This document shows positions 24,667 to 33,869 of a stretch of 64,000 bases of DNA, one piece after another (positions within the stretch are counted from its first letter, which is position 1; the number at the start of each line of letters is the position of its first letter). This DNA is from Malaya genurostris (Eukaryota > Arthropoda > Insecta > Diptera > Culicidae), in NCBI RefSeq assembly GCF_030247185.1, contig NC_080572.1:41384896-41448895 (forward strand), in the 5' to 3' direction. The notes beneath the pieces are model-generated. The model searched no databases. It worked only from the letters and a program-made list of their open reading frames with translations, and was not told the origin of the DNA. Position numbers and translations under genes: made by a program.

Positions 24667-26002
24667 CGAAGGATACGATCGCTGAAAGAAGGGGCCATTT
24701 TGCAGTCAACTGCTTCAAGAATGTTTTAACTGTAGGAATAAAAGCCATTATCAGGCTTTTAAGAGGTTCAGAAATATTGAAAGTAGACATGATCCAGTCC
24801 ACAATATCAGAGAATTTAACAAACCCAGTATTTGGTAAATTTTCTGACTGATCTTTAGGAACTTTCGGGGGTTTTGAAGTCCCAGGAAGTGATGGAAATT
24901 CTTGCTCGGAATTTAATTTTCCAAGGCCTGGAGCTTTTCTCTCTGGTTTTTTGCCATCACTACCAGTTGTTGTAATTTTTCGAGACCCGTCAGAGGACAT
25001 CTTCGAACCCTTACTAGGGAGCTTTTGAAAAGATTTATTTCTTCTCTTTCTGTATGATGAGCTAAGAGGGACAGCCGAAGATGTACCTTCGAGGGGGTCA
25101 TCATATTCGCTCTCGTCAGTTGCCAAACAAGCGTACAGGTTTACTGGAGGCGTAGCACTCTTCAACATTTCAGCAAAAGAACGCTTTGAATGTTGCTTAA
25201 GTGAACGCCTCATCTTATCCTGGCGCAATTTGTACGCGGGACAATCAGAGAGGTCATGCGGCCCCTCCTTACAGTAGAGACACTTTTCATTGTCTCCACT
25301 GCAGGAGTTATCCGCATGACTCCCTCCACACTTTATACACCGGGATTTATTGCAACAATGGGATGCTGTATGTCCCAATTGTTTGCAATTAGTGCAGTTC
25401 ATGACCCGCGGCACAAAAAAGCGAACAGGTAAACGAATTCGGTCCAGGAGGACGTAGTTAGGCAAAGCCGAGCCAACGAAAGTCACCCGATACGAGTCTG
25501 ATGGGATATAGGACTTAGTGCCATCCTCAGCGGTCGATACTGAACGCAATTGCTTGCAGTCCAGTATCTTAACGTTCTTGAGTAAGGTGTTTTTAAAACC
25601 GCCTGCCCCATGCTTAAGAACGTCCTCGCAAGTCAGACTCGGATCGGTGATCACGCCGTCTATCTCGACTTCGCGAGCTGGTACGTATACGCGATACTCC
25701 CGCGTGAAATGCTCATTTTGAACGATCTCATTAGCCTGTTTTGCACTGGCTAACAAGACCCTAAGCTTGTCCGGGCGTACTTTTTCAATTTTTTGTACGG
25801 TATTGTATCGCGAGGACAGGTCTTCAGAAAGTCTTAGAAGATTCAATTTTTTACCGTTGGCTTTGGTCCGGATGTAAACCGCATACGGTCCGGCCGGGAG
25901 TGCAAGTCCATCGGGATAATTTTTTACACGAGATATTTGGCTATAAGATGATTCCATTTTGTCATCTGGAGGGAGGTCAGGCAATTCTGTGCCTTCTGTC
26001 AT
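24659..26002 (-). CDS. I-clade LINE ORF1, gag-like zinc-knuckle protein
   Basis: The frame is intact, 447 residues if started at MTEGTELPDLPP (26002). The frame is open to 26086, but the upstream MPFSFFPLFF stretch is unlikely to be used. The N-terminal half has the RNA-binding gag-like region (YAVYIRTKANGKKLNLLRLSE). Three zinc knuckles follow: CTNCKQLGHTASHC (CX2CX4HX4C), CIKCGGSHADNSC (CX2CX3HX4C) and CLYCKEGPHDLSDC (CX2CX4HX4C). The C-terminal part is Ser/Lys/Pro-rich. Proteins of this type coat LINE RNA to form the ribonucleoprotein. It overlaps ORF2 by 8 bases. ORF1 is undamaged although ORF2 is broken. Confidence 0.9.
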   Translation of the reverse strand: MTEGTELPDLPPDDKMESSYSQISRVKNYPDGLALPAGPYAVYIRTKANGKKLNLLRLSEDLSSRYNTVQKIEKVRPDKLRVLLASAKQANEIVQNEHFTREYRVYVPAREVEIDGVITDPSLTCEDVLKHGAGGFKNTLLKNVKILDCKQLRSVSTAEDGTKSYIPSDSYRVTFVGSALPNYVLLDRIRLPVRFFVPRVMNCTNCKQLGHTASHCCNKSRCIKCGGSHADNSCSGDNEKCLYCKEGPHDLSDCPAYKLRQDKMRRSLKQHSKRSFAEMLKSATPPVNLYACLATDESEYDDPLEGTSSAVPLSSSYRKRRNKSFQKLPSKGSKMSSDGSRKITTTGSDGKKPERKAPGLGKLNSEQEFPSLPGTSKPPKVPKDQSENLPNTGFVKFSDIVDWIMSTFNISEPLKSLIMAFIPTVKTFLKQLTAKWPLLSAIVSFDG

Positions 26003-26507
26003 GGCACGGAAATGTGTCCGTGCGGGTAAATATTGGAGGACAAATGTAGTGGTATTGAAGAACAGGGGGAAAAAAGAAAAAGGCAAAAATACTTAGCTTT
26101 AGCTCTCAAAGCGTGAACGGCAGACAAGGCCCGGTCCTAGGCAATCGGTGGATATTCCTGATCAATAAAGTGCAAAAAACCTCCTAGAGGAAAAAGCACT
26201 TTTTTGCAGTCTCTTTCTGCACTGTACAATGGAATCTTATACGTTTTTTCACTATACACTGTCCAATGTATTTGTTAACAATATAGCAGCAGCGCCCAGC
26301 TGGGCGCTGGCTAACGGTACCACACAGTGCTTCTTTACACAACTCACAATTGACCTTGAAGACGGATTAATTCGAACTATCACTCGACCGCACTGATTCA
26401 GACAATAGAATACGAAATGACCTTGAAAGCGGAATAAAACAATTTACCGCACCACTGGAGAAACACGAACTTGCGTCCGATCAGCCCGATAGTTGCAGTG
26501 GAACTGA
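26003..26507 (-). other. 5' UTR and internal promoter region of the I-clade LINE
   Basis: About 500 bp lies between the LINE 5' end and ORF1. I-element LINEs carry an internal promoter at their 5' end, so transcription is expected to start near 26507. No specific promoter element is claimed. Confidence 0.6.
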
Positions 26508-26535
26508 TCCTGTCTGTTAGTCTGTGCTACCATTG

Positions 26536-26574
26536 CACAGTGGTCCGGATCCACAATTTAGGGGGACAAAAACA
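26536..26574 (+). promoter_or_regulatory. Left RSS-like terminus (heptamer-23-nonamer)
   Basis: Heptamer CACAGTG at 26536-26542 is identical to the V(D)J consensus. The spacer of exactly 23 nt is 26543-26565. The nonamer ACAAAAACA at 26566-26574 matches the consensus ACAAAAACC at 8 of 9 positions. It is presumably the transposase recognition site. Confidence 0.85.
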
Positions 26575-27457
26575 TGTGTGGCTTAACCTTATACTTTAGA
26601 GCTATGATGTCTTCGGAACAAATGATCAGTGGAAGATAAGCCATATTTTGAAGCATATGGTATTAGGGTGGTTCTAATTATTAGGGTGATCCAAAAATTA
26701 TTTTCCGTATGTGTTGAGATAGAGGACTGCGTCCTTCGGCAAAATTGTAGGAAAACTTATATCAAGCAACTTTGCCGAAAACACTATTGTAGTATCTCTA
26801 ACGGTTTTAGTGTTACAGCTATTTTAATAGATCAACTTAGGGTGTTCCTAAAAAAATCAGATTTTTTGCTCTAGCTTTCTTAATATTCACTTCTCGATTT
26901 TGGTGTCTTTGAATATCTTTTAGAGTTTGTTGAAACCAATTTTTTCATGACTAGCGCATTCAGGTAGCGTTTTCTGAACCGAAGTTATGAGTAAAACTAG
27001 TTCAAAAACAGATCATTTTTAAACTGCTATATCTAACATTGGAGCAAACGAAAAAAAAATCGGTTTCTTTCATTTGATAGAAAATACTTTCGAGCATGTT
27101 TATAGAAAAAATGGCGGAGGAGATATTTTTTTAAATTTTTTTAATTGTGTTCAAACATAGGGTTTTTTCATTGAAAAATGCTCTTTCATGTAAGACATTT
27201 ATTAGCTATACATATTAAAATAAGGTATTGCTGTCTTCTAGCGTGTTAAAATTGAAAATGTGTAATTCAGCTGCATAATCGGGAAGATGGAGTACACTCA
27301 CGTTGGTTGTTACTCTATTCGATAATGGATCAGACGTTAAAAGAAATCGTTTGAATACATCCTCTAGATTCACTAAACGATTGAAGTTCTGCGGATGGAA
27401 CTGCCTATACTTGCGAATTGATTTATTTCGACTCTCTTGCGCTTCCTTACTGTACAT
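26536..27457 (-). repeat. Left inverted arm of the Transib-like element
   Basis: It is the reverse complement of 28560-29490. It carries a second, opposite-strand copy of the transposase C-terminus (minus strand 27457-27215: MYSKEAQESRNKS ... NTLF). It lacks 9 bp present in the right arm (ctgtaatag region after CTGATC). In one 85-bp comparison near the tip I count about 4 differences. Confidence 0.9.
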
Positions 27458-27548
27458 TATTTGCTATTTGTTTGGTTCCCTTGCGATTGATTGTTGAGCA
27501 AGAAGGCTGGATAATCTGGAACAACAATTATGCTTCATCTGTTTCCCT

Positions 27549-28811
27549 TTGCTGCCCAAAATAATAATCTTTCAAAAGGAAAACACGGAACTAACAGCAG
27601 GAAGTGGACAAAGTAACTGCAGAAATTGCAGAGCTTTCTCCCACAGTACTGGGGAAAGTATTTGTATCAACGAAGCTAGTGTTCTGCCTGAACGATACGA
27701 AAGTGTTAAACGACATAACAGGCATACACTCCAAGCTTGGTGCATATGCAAGCACTCAGGAAAAACTCTGAATCTTTCAAGAACTGAAACAAATGAGAAT
27801 AATCCAAACAAATATCAATTTGGAATTTCGCCTCTTCACGCAATGATTCGGTCTATGGAACTTTTGCTAAAAGTGAGTTATTGTTTGCACATTGAGAAAC
27901 CGGCATGGCGCGTGTCCCGACAAAATCAGCATGTCAAAAAGCAAGAGACAAACATACTAACGGCATTAAAAGAGCAACTAGAGTTACGTATTAGCAAAGA
28001 CATCATATTAACAAGATATCCAGCTCTCACATTTCCAGAATAAATCATTGACAACATCCTTTTTTGCGAGCATGGTGCCCTCAGGTGAGTCCGCATCGAA
28101 TCTCGTACATAGAAGTAGGGAAGAGAAATGTCAAATTCTTGCGCGCAAAAATAGCAGCACTGCGCACCCACACAATTGACATGATATGTTGAATGTGATG
28201 CCGTGCGATAGCGTTCCTATACTGAAGATAGATTTCGCTGACAGGGTCTGGTATTGGTGAACCATTACTTGGAGGCGGCAAGTCGAATGATGGTATCTGG
28301 GCCCGCAGATTTTTCAAAGAATATAACACAGTAGCGCAAATCATCGAGTTAAATGGAAATATACTTGAACAGTTTTTTTATAATCTTAACGTTGATAAAC
28401 AGCAATGTGAAGATTTCGGTACCTGCTTTCCAGGAGTTTGCGGAACAAACAAGAATTCGTTTTGTGGAGCTGTATGGATGGTATGCTCTGTCGCCAACCG
28501 TACATAAACTTCTGGTGCATGGGACTGCAATTATAAAACATGCTTTGTTTCCTATTGGTATGTACAGTAAGGAAGCGCAAGAGAGTCGAAATAAATCAAT
28601 TCGCAAGTATAGGCAGTTCCATCCGCAGAACTTCAATCGTTTAGTGAATCTAGAGGATGTATTCAAACGATTTCTTTTAACGTCTGATCCTGTAATAGCA
28701 TTATCGAATAGAGTAACAACCAACGTGAGTGTACTCCATCTTCCCGATTATGCAGCTGAATTACACATTTTCAATTTTAACACACTAGAAGACAGCAATA
28801 CCTTATTTTAA
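27549..28811 (+). pseudogene. RAG1/Transib-like transposase, frameshifted partial copy
   Basis: Three frame segments together give the C-terminal half of a RAG1-superfamily transposase. 27549-28043 holds FGISPLHAMIRSMELLLKVSY and a Cys-rich stretch. 28286-28350, in another frame, holds NDGIWARRFF, matching the family's DGN-A-RRFF motif. 28353-28811 holds WYALSPTVHKLLVHG, then IGMYSKEAQESRNKSIRKYR and LEDVFKRFLLTSDP. The last segment aligns with the RAG1 C-terminus around its third catalytic residue (E-x-x-E-S-x-N-K-x-x-R-x-x-R, then x-E-D-V). The Glu in KEAQES is the likely catalytic acid. The N-terminal catalytic Asp residues are absent, and stops and frameshifts separate the segments, so this copy is inactive. 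The family assignment rests on motif memory plus the RSS-like ends. Confidence 0.75.
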
Positions 28812-29490
28812 TATGTATAGCTAATAAATGTCTTACATGAAAGAGCATTTTTCAATGAAAAAACCCTATGTTTGAACACAATTAAAAAAATTTAAAAAAA
28901 TATCTCCTCCGCCATTTTTTCTATAAACATGCTCGAAAGTATTTTCTATCAAATGAAAGAAACCGATTATTTTTTCGTTTGCTCCAATGTTAGATATAGC
29001 AGTTTAAAAATGATCTGTTTTTGAACTAGTTTTACTCATAACTTCGGTTCAGAAAACGCTACCTGAATGCGCTAGTCATGAAAAAATTGGTTTCAACAAA
29101 CTCTAAAAGATATTCAAAGACACCAAAATCGAGAAGTGAATATTAAGAAAGCTAGAGCAAAAAATCTGATTTTCTTAGGAACACCCTAAGTTGATCTATT
29201 AAAATAGCTGTAACACTAAAACCGTTAGAGATACTACAATAGTGTTTTCGACAAAGTTGCTTGATATAAGTTTTCCTACAATTTTGCCGAAGGACGCAGT
29301 CCTCTATCTCAACACATACGGAAAATAATTTTTGGATCACCCTAATAATTAGAACCACCCTAATACCATATGCTTCAAAATATGGCTTATCTTCCACTGA
29401 CCATTTGTTCCGAAGACATCATAGCTTTAAAGTATAAGGCTAAGCCACAAATGTTTTTGTCCCCCTAAATTGTGGATCCAGACCACTGTG
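28560..29490 (+). repeat. Right inverted arm of the Transib-like element
   Basis: It is the inverted partner of 26536-27457. It starts inside the transposase coding region at atgtacagtaagg and runs through the stop codon (28811) and the 3' non-coding part to the RSS-like end. Confidence 0.9.
29452..29490 (-). promoter_or_regulatory. Right RSS-like terminus (heptamer-23-nonamer)
   Basis: Read inward on the minus strand: heptamer CACAGTG (29490-29484), 23-nt spacer (29483-29461) and nonamer ACAAAAACA (29460-29452). The spacer differs from the left one by a single base near the heptamer (gtctgg versus gtccgg). Both ends are therefore of the 23 type. Confidence 0.85.
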
Positions 29491-30142
29491 CATTGTACTT
29501 CTTGAATAATGATTGATTGTTGCACTCTTGAATGAAGATTGATTCATGAATCTCAGAAAGTAGTTCCCAAGAAAACTTGTTTACTATTAGCTAGTAAGCA
29601 CCAAAGCAATTGCATAGTTGTATCTACCAGGCAAATGTAGGTGGCATTTTTCGTTTATTAAGTGAAAATGAAAAAAAATTAATGCGGCTACGTCACATCG
29701 TTTTGGTTCATGTGCTGTCCGACCTCGCTACCGCTCGTTCGGACCTAACTAAAGCAAAGTAACCTAACTTTGAGTAGACCGGGCAAACGAGGCGGTTACA
29801 GGTTTGTATGCAAGAGGCCGCCGCTTCCGACGGTGGGTCGGCGGCCGACTCAGCTGGCGTCGGCTCGGCGGCTTTGTGCCGCCTAGCCATCTTGGCTTCG
29901 GTTATGTGGCTGCGCCACATCAGTTATACAGGAGACATAACATGCAGGAGATATGACCCTTACGGCGAAATTACCCTTTCGGCAAAATGACCCTTTCGGC
30001 GAAATGACCCTTTCGGCGAAATGACCCTTTCAGCGAAACGACTTTCGGCGAAATTACCTATTCGGTGAAATGACTTTCGGCGAAATGGCATTCGGCGAAA
30101 CGATTTTCGGCGAAATGGCTTTCGGCGATATGACCCGCTCCC

Positions 30143-30375
30143 GATTCACCAAACTCGAAGTAATCTTCGACTGCAGTGAACGTTCGAATACGAGCGGCTA
30201 TCGGTTCATTATATCCGAAAAGAGTCATGTGGAATCTGTGCTGAAGCAGAGGTGCATTTCGCAGTGTTCTACTCGGTGTCCGAAAATTCATTTCACAACG
30301 TAACTCAGGTGCATCAATCTCTCCGTTAATCAATTTTGCGACGAACAATGCTTGCTGAATTCGCAAAGTATCCAT
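30143..30375 (-). pseudogene. C-terminal fragment of a LINE reverse transcriptase
   Basis: About 77 residues from MDTLRIQQALFVAKLINGEI to VEDYFEFGES resemble the extreme C-terminus of LINE ORF2 proteins of insects (R-I-Q-Q-A-L-F-x-x-x-L-x-x-G, then N-F-x-x-P-x-R-x-L-R, and F-x-x-x-x-D-x-F-x-F). MITE copy B cuts it at the FEFGES end. No catalytic region remains. The clade (CR1 or Jockey) is not resolved. Confidence 0.55.
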
Positions 30376-30399
30376 TCTAATTAGTTTACATCTATAAGG

Positions 30400-30850
30400 A
30401 TAGGGTGGCAGATTTGCTGGATCTCACCACGGCAGGTGTCGCAGGCTGCATAACTGTGAATGGCGAGTGCTACCGTGTGATGATTGAAGATTTTTTTTTG
30501 CCCAAAATGGAAGAATTGGACATGCCTGACATGTGGTTTCAACAAGACGGTGCCACGTTTCACACGGCACGCGAAACAATGACCAAATTGAGAGCCACCT
30601 TCGGTGAACAGTTTATCTCATGTTTTGGGCCCGACAATTTGCCGTCTAGATCGCCTTTGGGCTATTTCGTGTAAAGTCATGTTAAGGCTCATGTCTACAA
30701 AGATAAACCAGCAACGATTAACGCACTGGAAGCTAATATTAAAGAATTTATCCGTGAAATACTGGCCAATATGTTGGAGAGAGTGTGCTAAAATTAGACC
30801 TTGGGCCATCTAAAGCGGATCCGCGCCCAACATTTGCATGAAATCATCTT
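30400..30850 (+). pseudogene. mariner-family (rosa/DD41D-like) transposase fragment
   Basis: Frame 1 reads CITVNGECYRVMIEDFF ... MWFQQDGATFHTARETM. After a lesion near 30670 the tail appears as KAHVYKDKPATINALEANI in another frame. The second catalytic Asp (QQDGATFHT) is kept. The region of the third Asp reads SRSPLGYF instead of the usual DLTPLDYF, so four residues are lost and Asp is replaced by Gly. Spacing after restoring the gap would be about 41, suggesting the rosa-like group. It is a remnant without visible termini. Confidence 0.6.
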
Positions 30851-31604
30851 CCAATATTAAATTATATTCATCGTTCTATCGATTCCAATAAAAATTCAAC
30901 AATTTTCTCAACTTTTTTCAATTAAAAGCTATACCTCTTACAAAATAACCCTTTATTATTCGTTTTGAGATACTACTAAGATAAATCCAGATCATTTCCT
31001 CTCCCCACTAACACCACTGCTTTCCACTTGAGGTGATGCAGCGAATTCCTCGGTCACTAGTAGTGACAAGTGATGAACTAACATACTTTCCCTATCTACA
31101 GTGACCTGCAAGGGTGTGGTCATCTATGTTAGTGATCATTTCATGCATGATCTCCTACTCCTAGGTAACATGCATTTGGTTCAATATGCAATTTCAGCTG
31201 GTTTCTGATCAATCACGGGCGGTCAACTAAGCTAAGCTATGCTAAGCATGCAGTAAAAAGTTATAGAAAATTTTCGGTGTACCATTTTTATCGATACATC
31301 CTTTAATTTCGATCCACCCCACAATAGTCACAGATTATACCCTGATGTAAAAAAACAATTATGCAAACTGACTGACGAGAGTGGGAGGCACTTAATCCGT
31401 CAACGTGCGCAGTACCATAGGCGAATAAATCTAATGTTTACTAAATCAGAGAAAACTGAACCTGCCTTCAACGTCGTACCCATTCCTGGTCGATCGATTG
31501 ACTGTAATCCAGTTCTCCTGAATACCAATTGCACTTTTCGTGACATATGACCCAATCAACATCTAATTGAGAACATTTTTTCCTTTCTTTTCTTTTTCTT
31601 TCAG
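30851..31604. other. Intron sequence leading to the Robo Ig2 exon
   Basis: This is non-coding. It ends in a strong polypyrimidine tract and acceptor (tttctttttctttcag, 31589-31604). No other features are recognised. Confidence 0.7.
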
Positions 31605-31907
31605 TTTTGCGCGACGAATTCCGCGTTGAACCGAAGGACACCCGGGTGGCGGCTGGCGAGACTGCTCTGCTAGAATGCGGGGCCCCAAAGGGCAATCCGG
31701 AGCCCACAATTAGCTGGAAAAAGGATGAAATCATGCTGGATCTGGACGACTTCCGATCCAACAAGGAACTGGCACGAGTTCGGATCGTAGACGGAGGAAA
31801 CCTGCTGATCAGCGACGTTCGGCCGACCGACGAGGGCCGCTACCAGTGCACGGCACAAAACATGGTCGGCTCCCGGGAGAGTGTCTCCGCCAAACTTACC
31901 GTTCAAG
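31605..31907 (+). CDS. robo: Roundabout (Robo) receptor, exon encoding Ig domain 2
   Basis: A symmetric phase-1 exon of 303 bp encodes 101 residues, the second immunoglobulin domain. Paired cysteines are at exon residues 25 (LLEC) and 82 (YQC), with tryptophan at 38 (ISWKKDE). Robo signatures are LRDEFRVEPKDTRVA, ETALLECGAPKG and RIVDGGNLLI. It follows acceptor ctttcag and ends at donor caag|gtaagt. Together with the Ig1 exon it forms the Slit-binding N-terminal half of the ectodomain. The 29,819-bp intron between them is filled mostly by transposons. The next exon (Ig3) is not in the recognisable sequence, so the downstream intron probably extends far into or beyond this window. Confidence 0.92.
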
Positions 31908-33199
31908 GTAAGTAGTGGCCGAATACTAACCAATCATAATTTCGCTTGGGAGAATGGTAAATAAACAAGTTACAACGATCCCGCACTTTAGCGAAGGTCT
32001 CTTCAACGTCTAAGCTTTTCAGAGTTTCAGTGGCAGACGTTGATTTATGTGATTGGCTCGAGGTAACCTTCGTGGATGAGGTTTTCTCTGGATATGGGTT
32101 GAAATATCGCAGACGATCTTGTCAGCATCGTCCTATTGCTTGAAGTTGAGTAAATCGCTAATGGTTCCGTCTGAGAGAAACACCAATGAAACTTGACCAG
32201 CAAAGTGCAGTCGTGGAACAAGCAACCATAATGGAAAATAGTGCCAGAAGCAAGTTTCTGAAGCTGCACATTTATCGTAGTCGTTGTCGTCGTCGTTGTC
32301 GTCATCGTCGTCGTTGTGGAAGCTATCGTTACTGGAACCAAGTTGTTGACAGGCCCATTCTTCAAAAAGAAGTCGACAGAACCCGAAAGCGTAACAAAAT
32401 CAATAATTAATGCAATTACATCATGGCGCCTCTGAGATTATTGTAGGTGATTTACTTCCCGGGAGGTGACGCCATTCTCTACCTTGTGTAAGGGAGCTAA
32501 ACCGGGAGCCTACTCTGCTACCCATCTGAATCCGATTATCTCCGGTGTAATTGTGAAAAATTGCACTTTCAATATGTAACTATTATCTTCAAGTTTTTGG
32601 GAGTAAATTACAATTATCAACCGCAAACTTTACTCACAAACAAAAAAGAATCCAGTTCTTACCAACGCTTGAATTGCTTTTTTCTTCTGAACCGCTTTAA
32701 CTGAATTGTTGATTGCTTGAGTTATGAGCATTTAACCAATAAATTTTCTGCCGCCCAACACAGTAAAAAGCACTTTCGATGGAGACGAATCGAGTCGTTT
32801 TCGCTACTTACCCATTGGAACAGTTCCCGAATTGGAATCCGAACATAAATTTATGGTTTGACATTCATTCATTCCGGCCTGGAGCGAGTTGCAGAAAATC
32901 GCTACGGTAGCAGACAGTGCCATTTATTCTAGCAATTCCTACTAGCGGGCAAGCGTTTCTTGTCGGAACGACGTACGGTTTAGCGAATTTATTGCCGTCT
33001 GAGGGAAAGGTAGCAGGTGCAATTTGTGAAACTACTGCTACTGAGCGGAGGAGCAGCTTACTACTAGCGAGTGCTGGAGAGTGATAAATTCGCAAAAGTG
33101 TCGGCGGTTTTCCTGTTTTAATTGGGATTCACTAGAGGAAAACGTTCTTCTGCTGATTCGTGTTCAATCGGAGCAAATGAACTAATCCATCCTGTGTTA
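31908..33199. other. Intron sequence downstream of Ig2
   Basis: It holds a degenerate GTC/GTT trinucleotide run at about 32279-32317. No exon is supported. The Thr-rich and Arg-rich frames across the trinucleotide run are artefacts. Confidence 0.55.
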
Positions 33200-33869
33200 T
33201 ACTACATGGAATGAGAATTCCCGGGCCCAACAAAGAAAAAAAACCTGTTTTAATCCACCTAGTGGTGTAATGATGCCTTTCTCATATCAATCATACTATC
33301 ATATATAATACTGTGGTATTCTTCAAAATGATTTTCTTCGATTCTTAAAAGAATTACCGAAATCGGTTTGTTTGACCGTCTACTGATAAAAACTATCAAT
33401 TGGAAAAGATTTGAGGTCGATTTAGAAATTTTTTAAAAGGTTTTTCCCCATTTTCAGTGATGGTATAAAATTTTTAACACGCTTTACCCTATATTTCCGG
33501 ATCCGGAAGTCGGATCCGCATGAAATTCAGGAATTAAGGATATTTCACTAAATGCCGTATACTATCTGTCGTGTCGGGCAAAAACATGTGACGACCCACG
33601 AGTGATAATAGTCGCTGGGGACCAGGTCTGGAGAATACGGGGGATGGTGGACCAATCCGTACCGCAAATCATTTAATTCCACCGTTGCTTTTATATATGA
33701 ATGCGCTATTGCGTCTATTTCCATAGATTGATGAAAACTAGAACTCGTCTGACACGAGCAGCTGTTATTCAAACACCATCTAGAGGCTTGTTCTCAACAA
33801 AAATATAAACGGTTCGAAACTATTCTTTTCTTTTTTATGAGAGGCCCGGGACTCTCATTTCATGTAGTG
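33200..33869 (-). mobile_element. Decayed mariner-like element
   Basis: Inverted ends (actacatggaatgagaattc at the left; cactacatgaaatgagagtc on the reverse complement of the right; both then cccgggcc) sit next to TA dinucleotides at 33198-33199 and 33870-33871. Inside, the minus strand encodes a short transposase remnant (LVHHPPYSPDLVPSDYY), the third-Asp region of DD34D mariners. Most of the coding region is lost, and about 240 bp of another dispersed repeat (atccacctagtggtgtaatgatgcc) occupies the left half. Confidence 0.6.

Larger units (their letters stand above)
26536..29490 (+). mobile_element. RAG1/Transib-like transposon with long inverted arms
   Basis: A 2955-bp element is flanked by a perfect 5-bp duplication CATTG (26531-26535 and 29491-29495). 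Each end starts CACAGTG, followed by a 23-nt spacer and ACAAAAACA, the arrangement of a vertebrate 23-RSS. Transib transposons, the RAG1 relatives, have 5-bp duplications and RSS-like ends. The outer 922 bp (26536-27457) and 931 bp (28560-29490) are inverted copies of each other, differing by a few substitutions and one 9-bp indel. They include the C-terminal coding end of the transposase. The central 1.1 kb holds more of the transposase, frameshifted. It is inserted in MITE copy B beside the 719-bp MITE junction. Confidence 0.85.

Noticed and set aside
26629..26874. 81-residue frame present twice (also 29152-29397)
   Set aside because: It is duplicated because it lies in the inverted arms of the Transib-like element, downstream of the transposase stop. 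It has no recognised motif.
32186..32410. Arg-rich and Thr-rich frames
   Set aside because: They are created by the GTC/GTT trinucleotide run.
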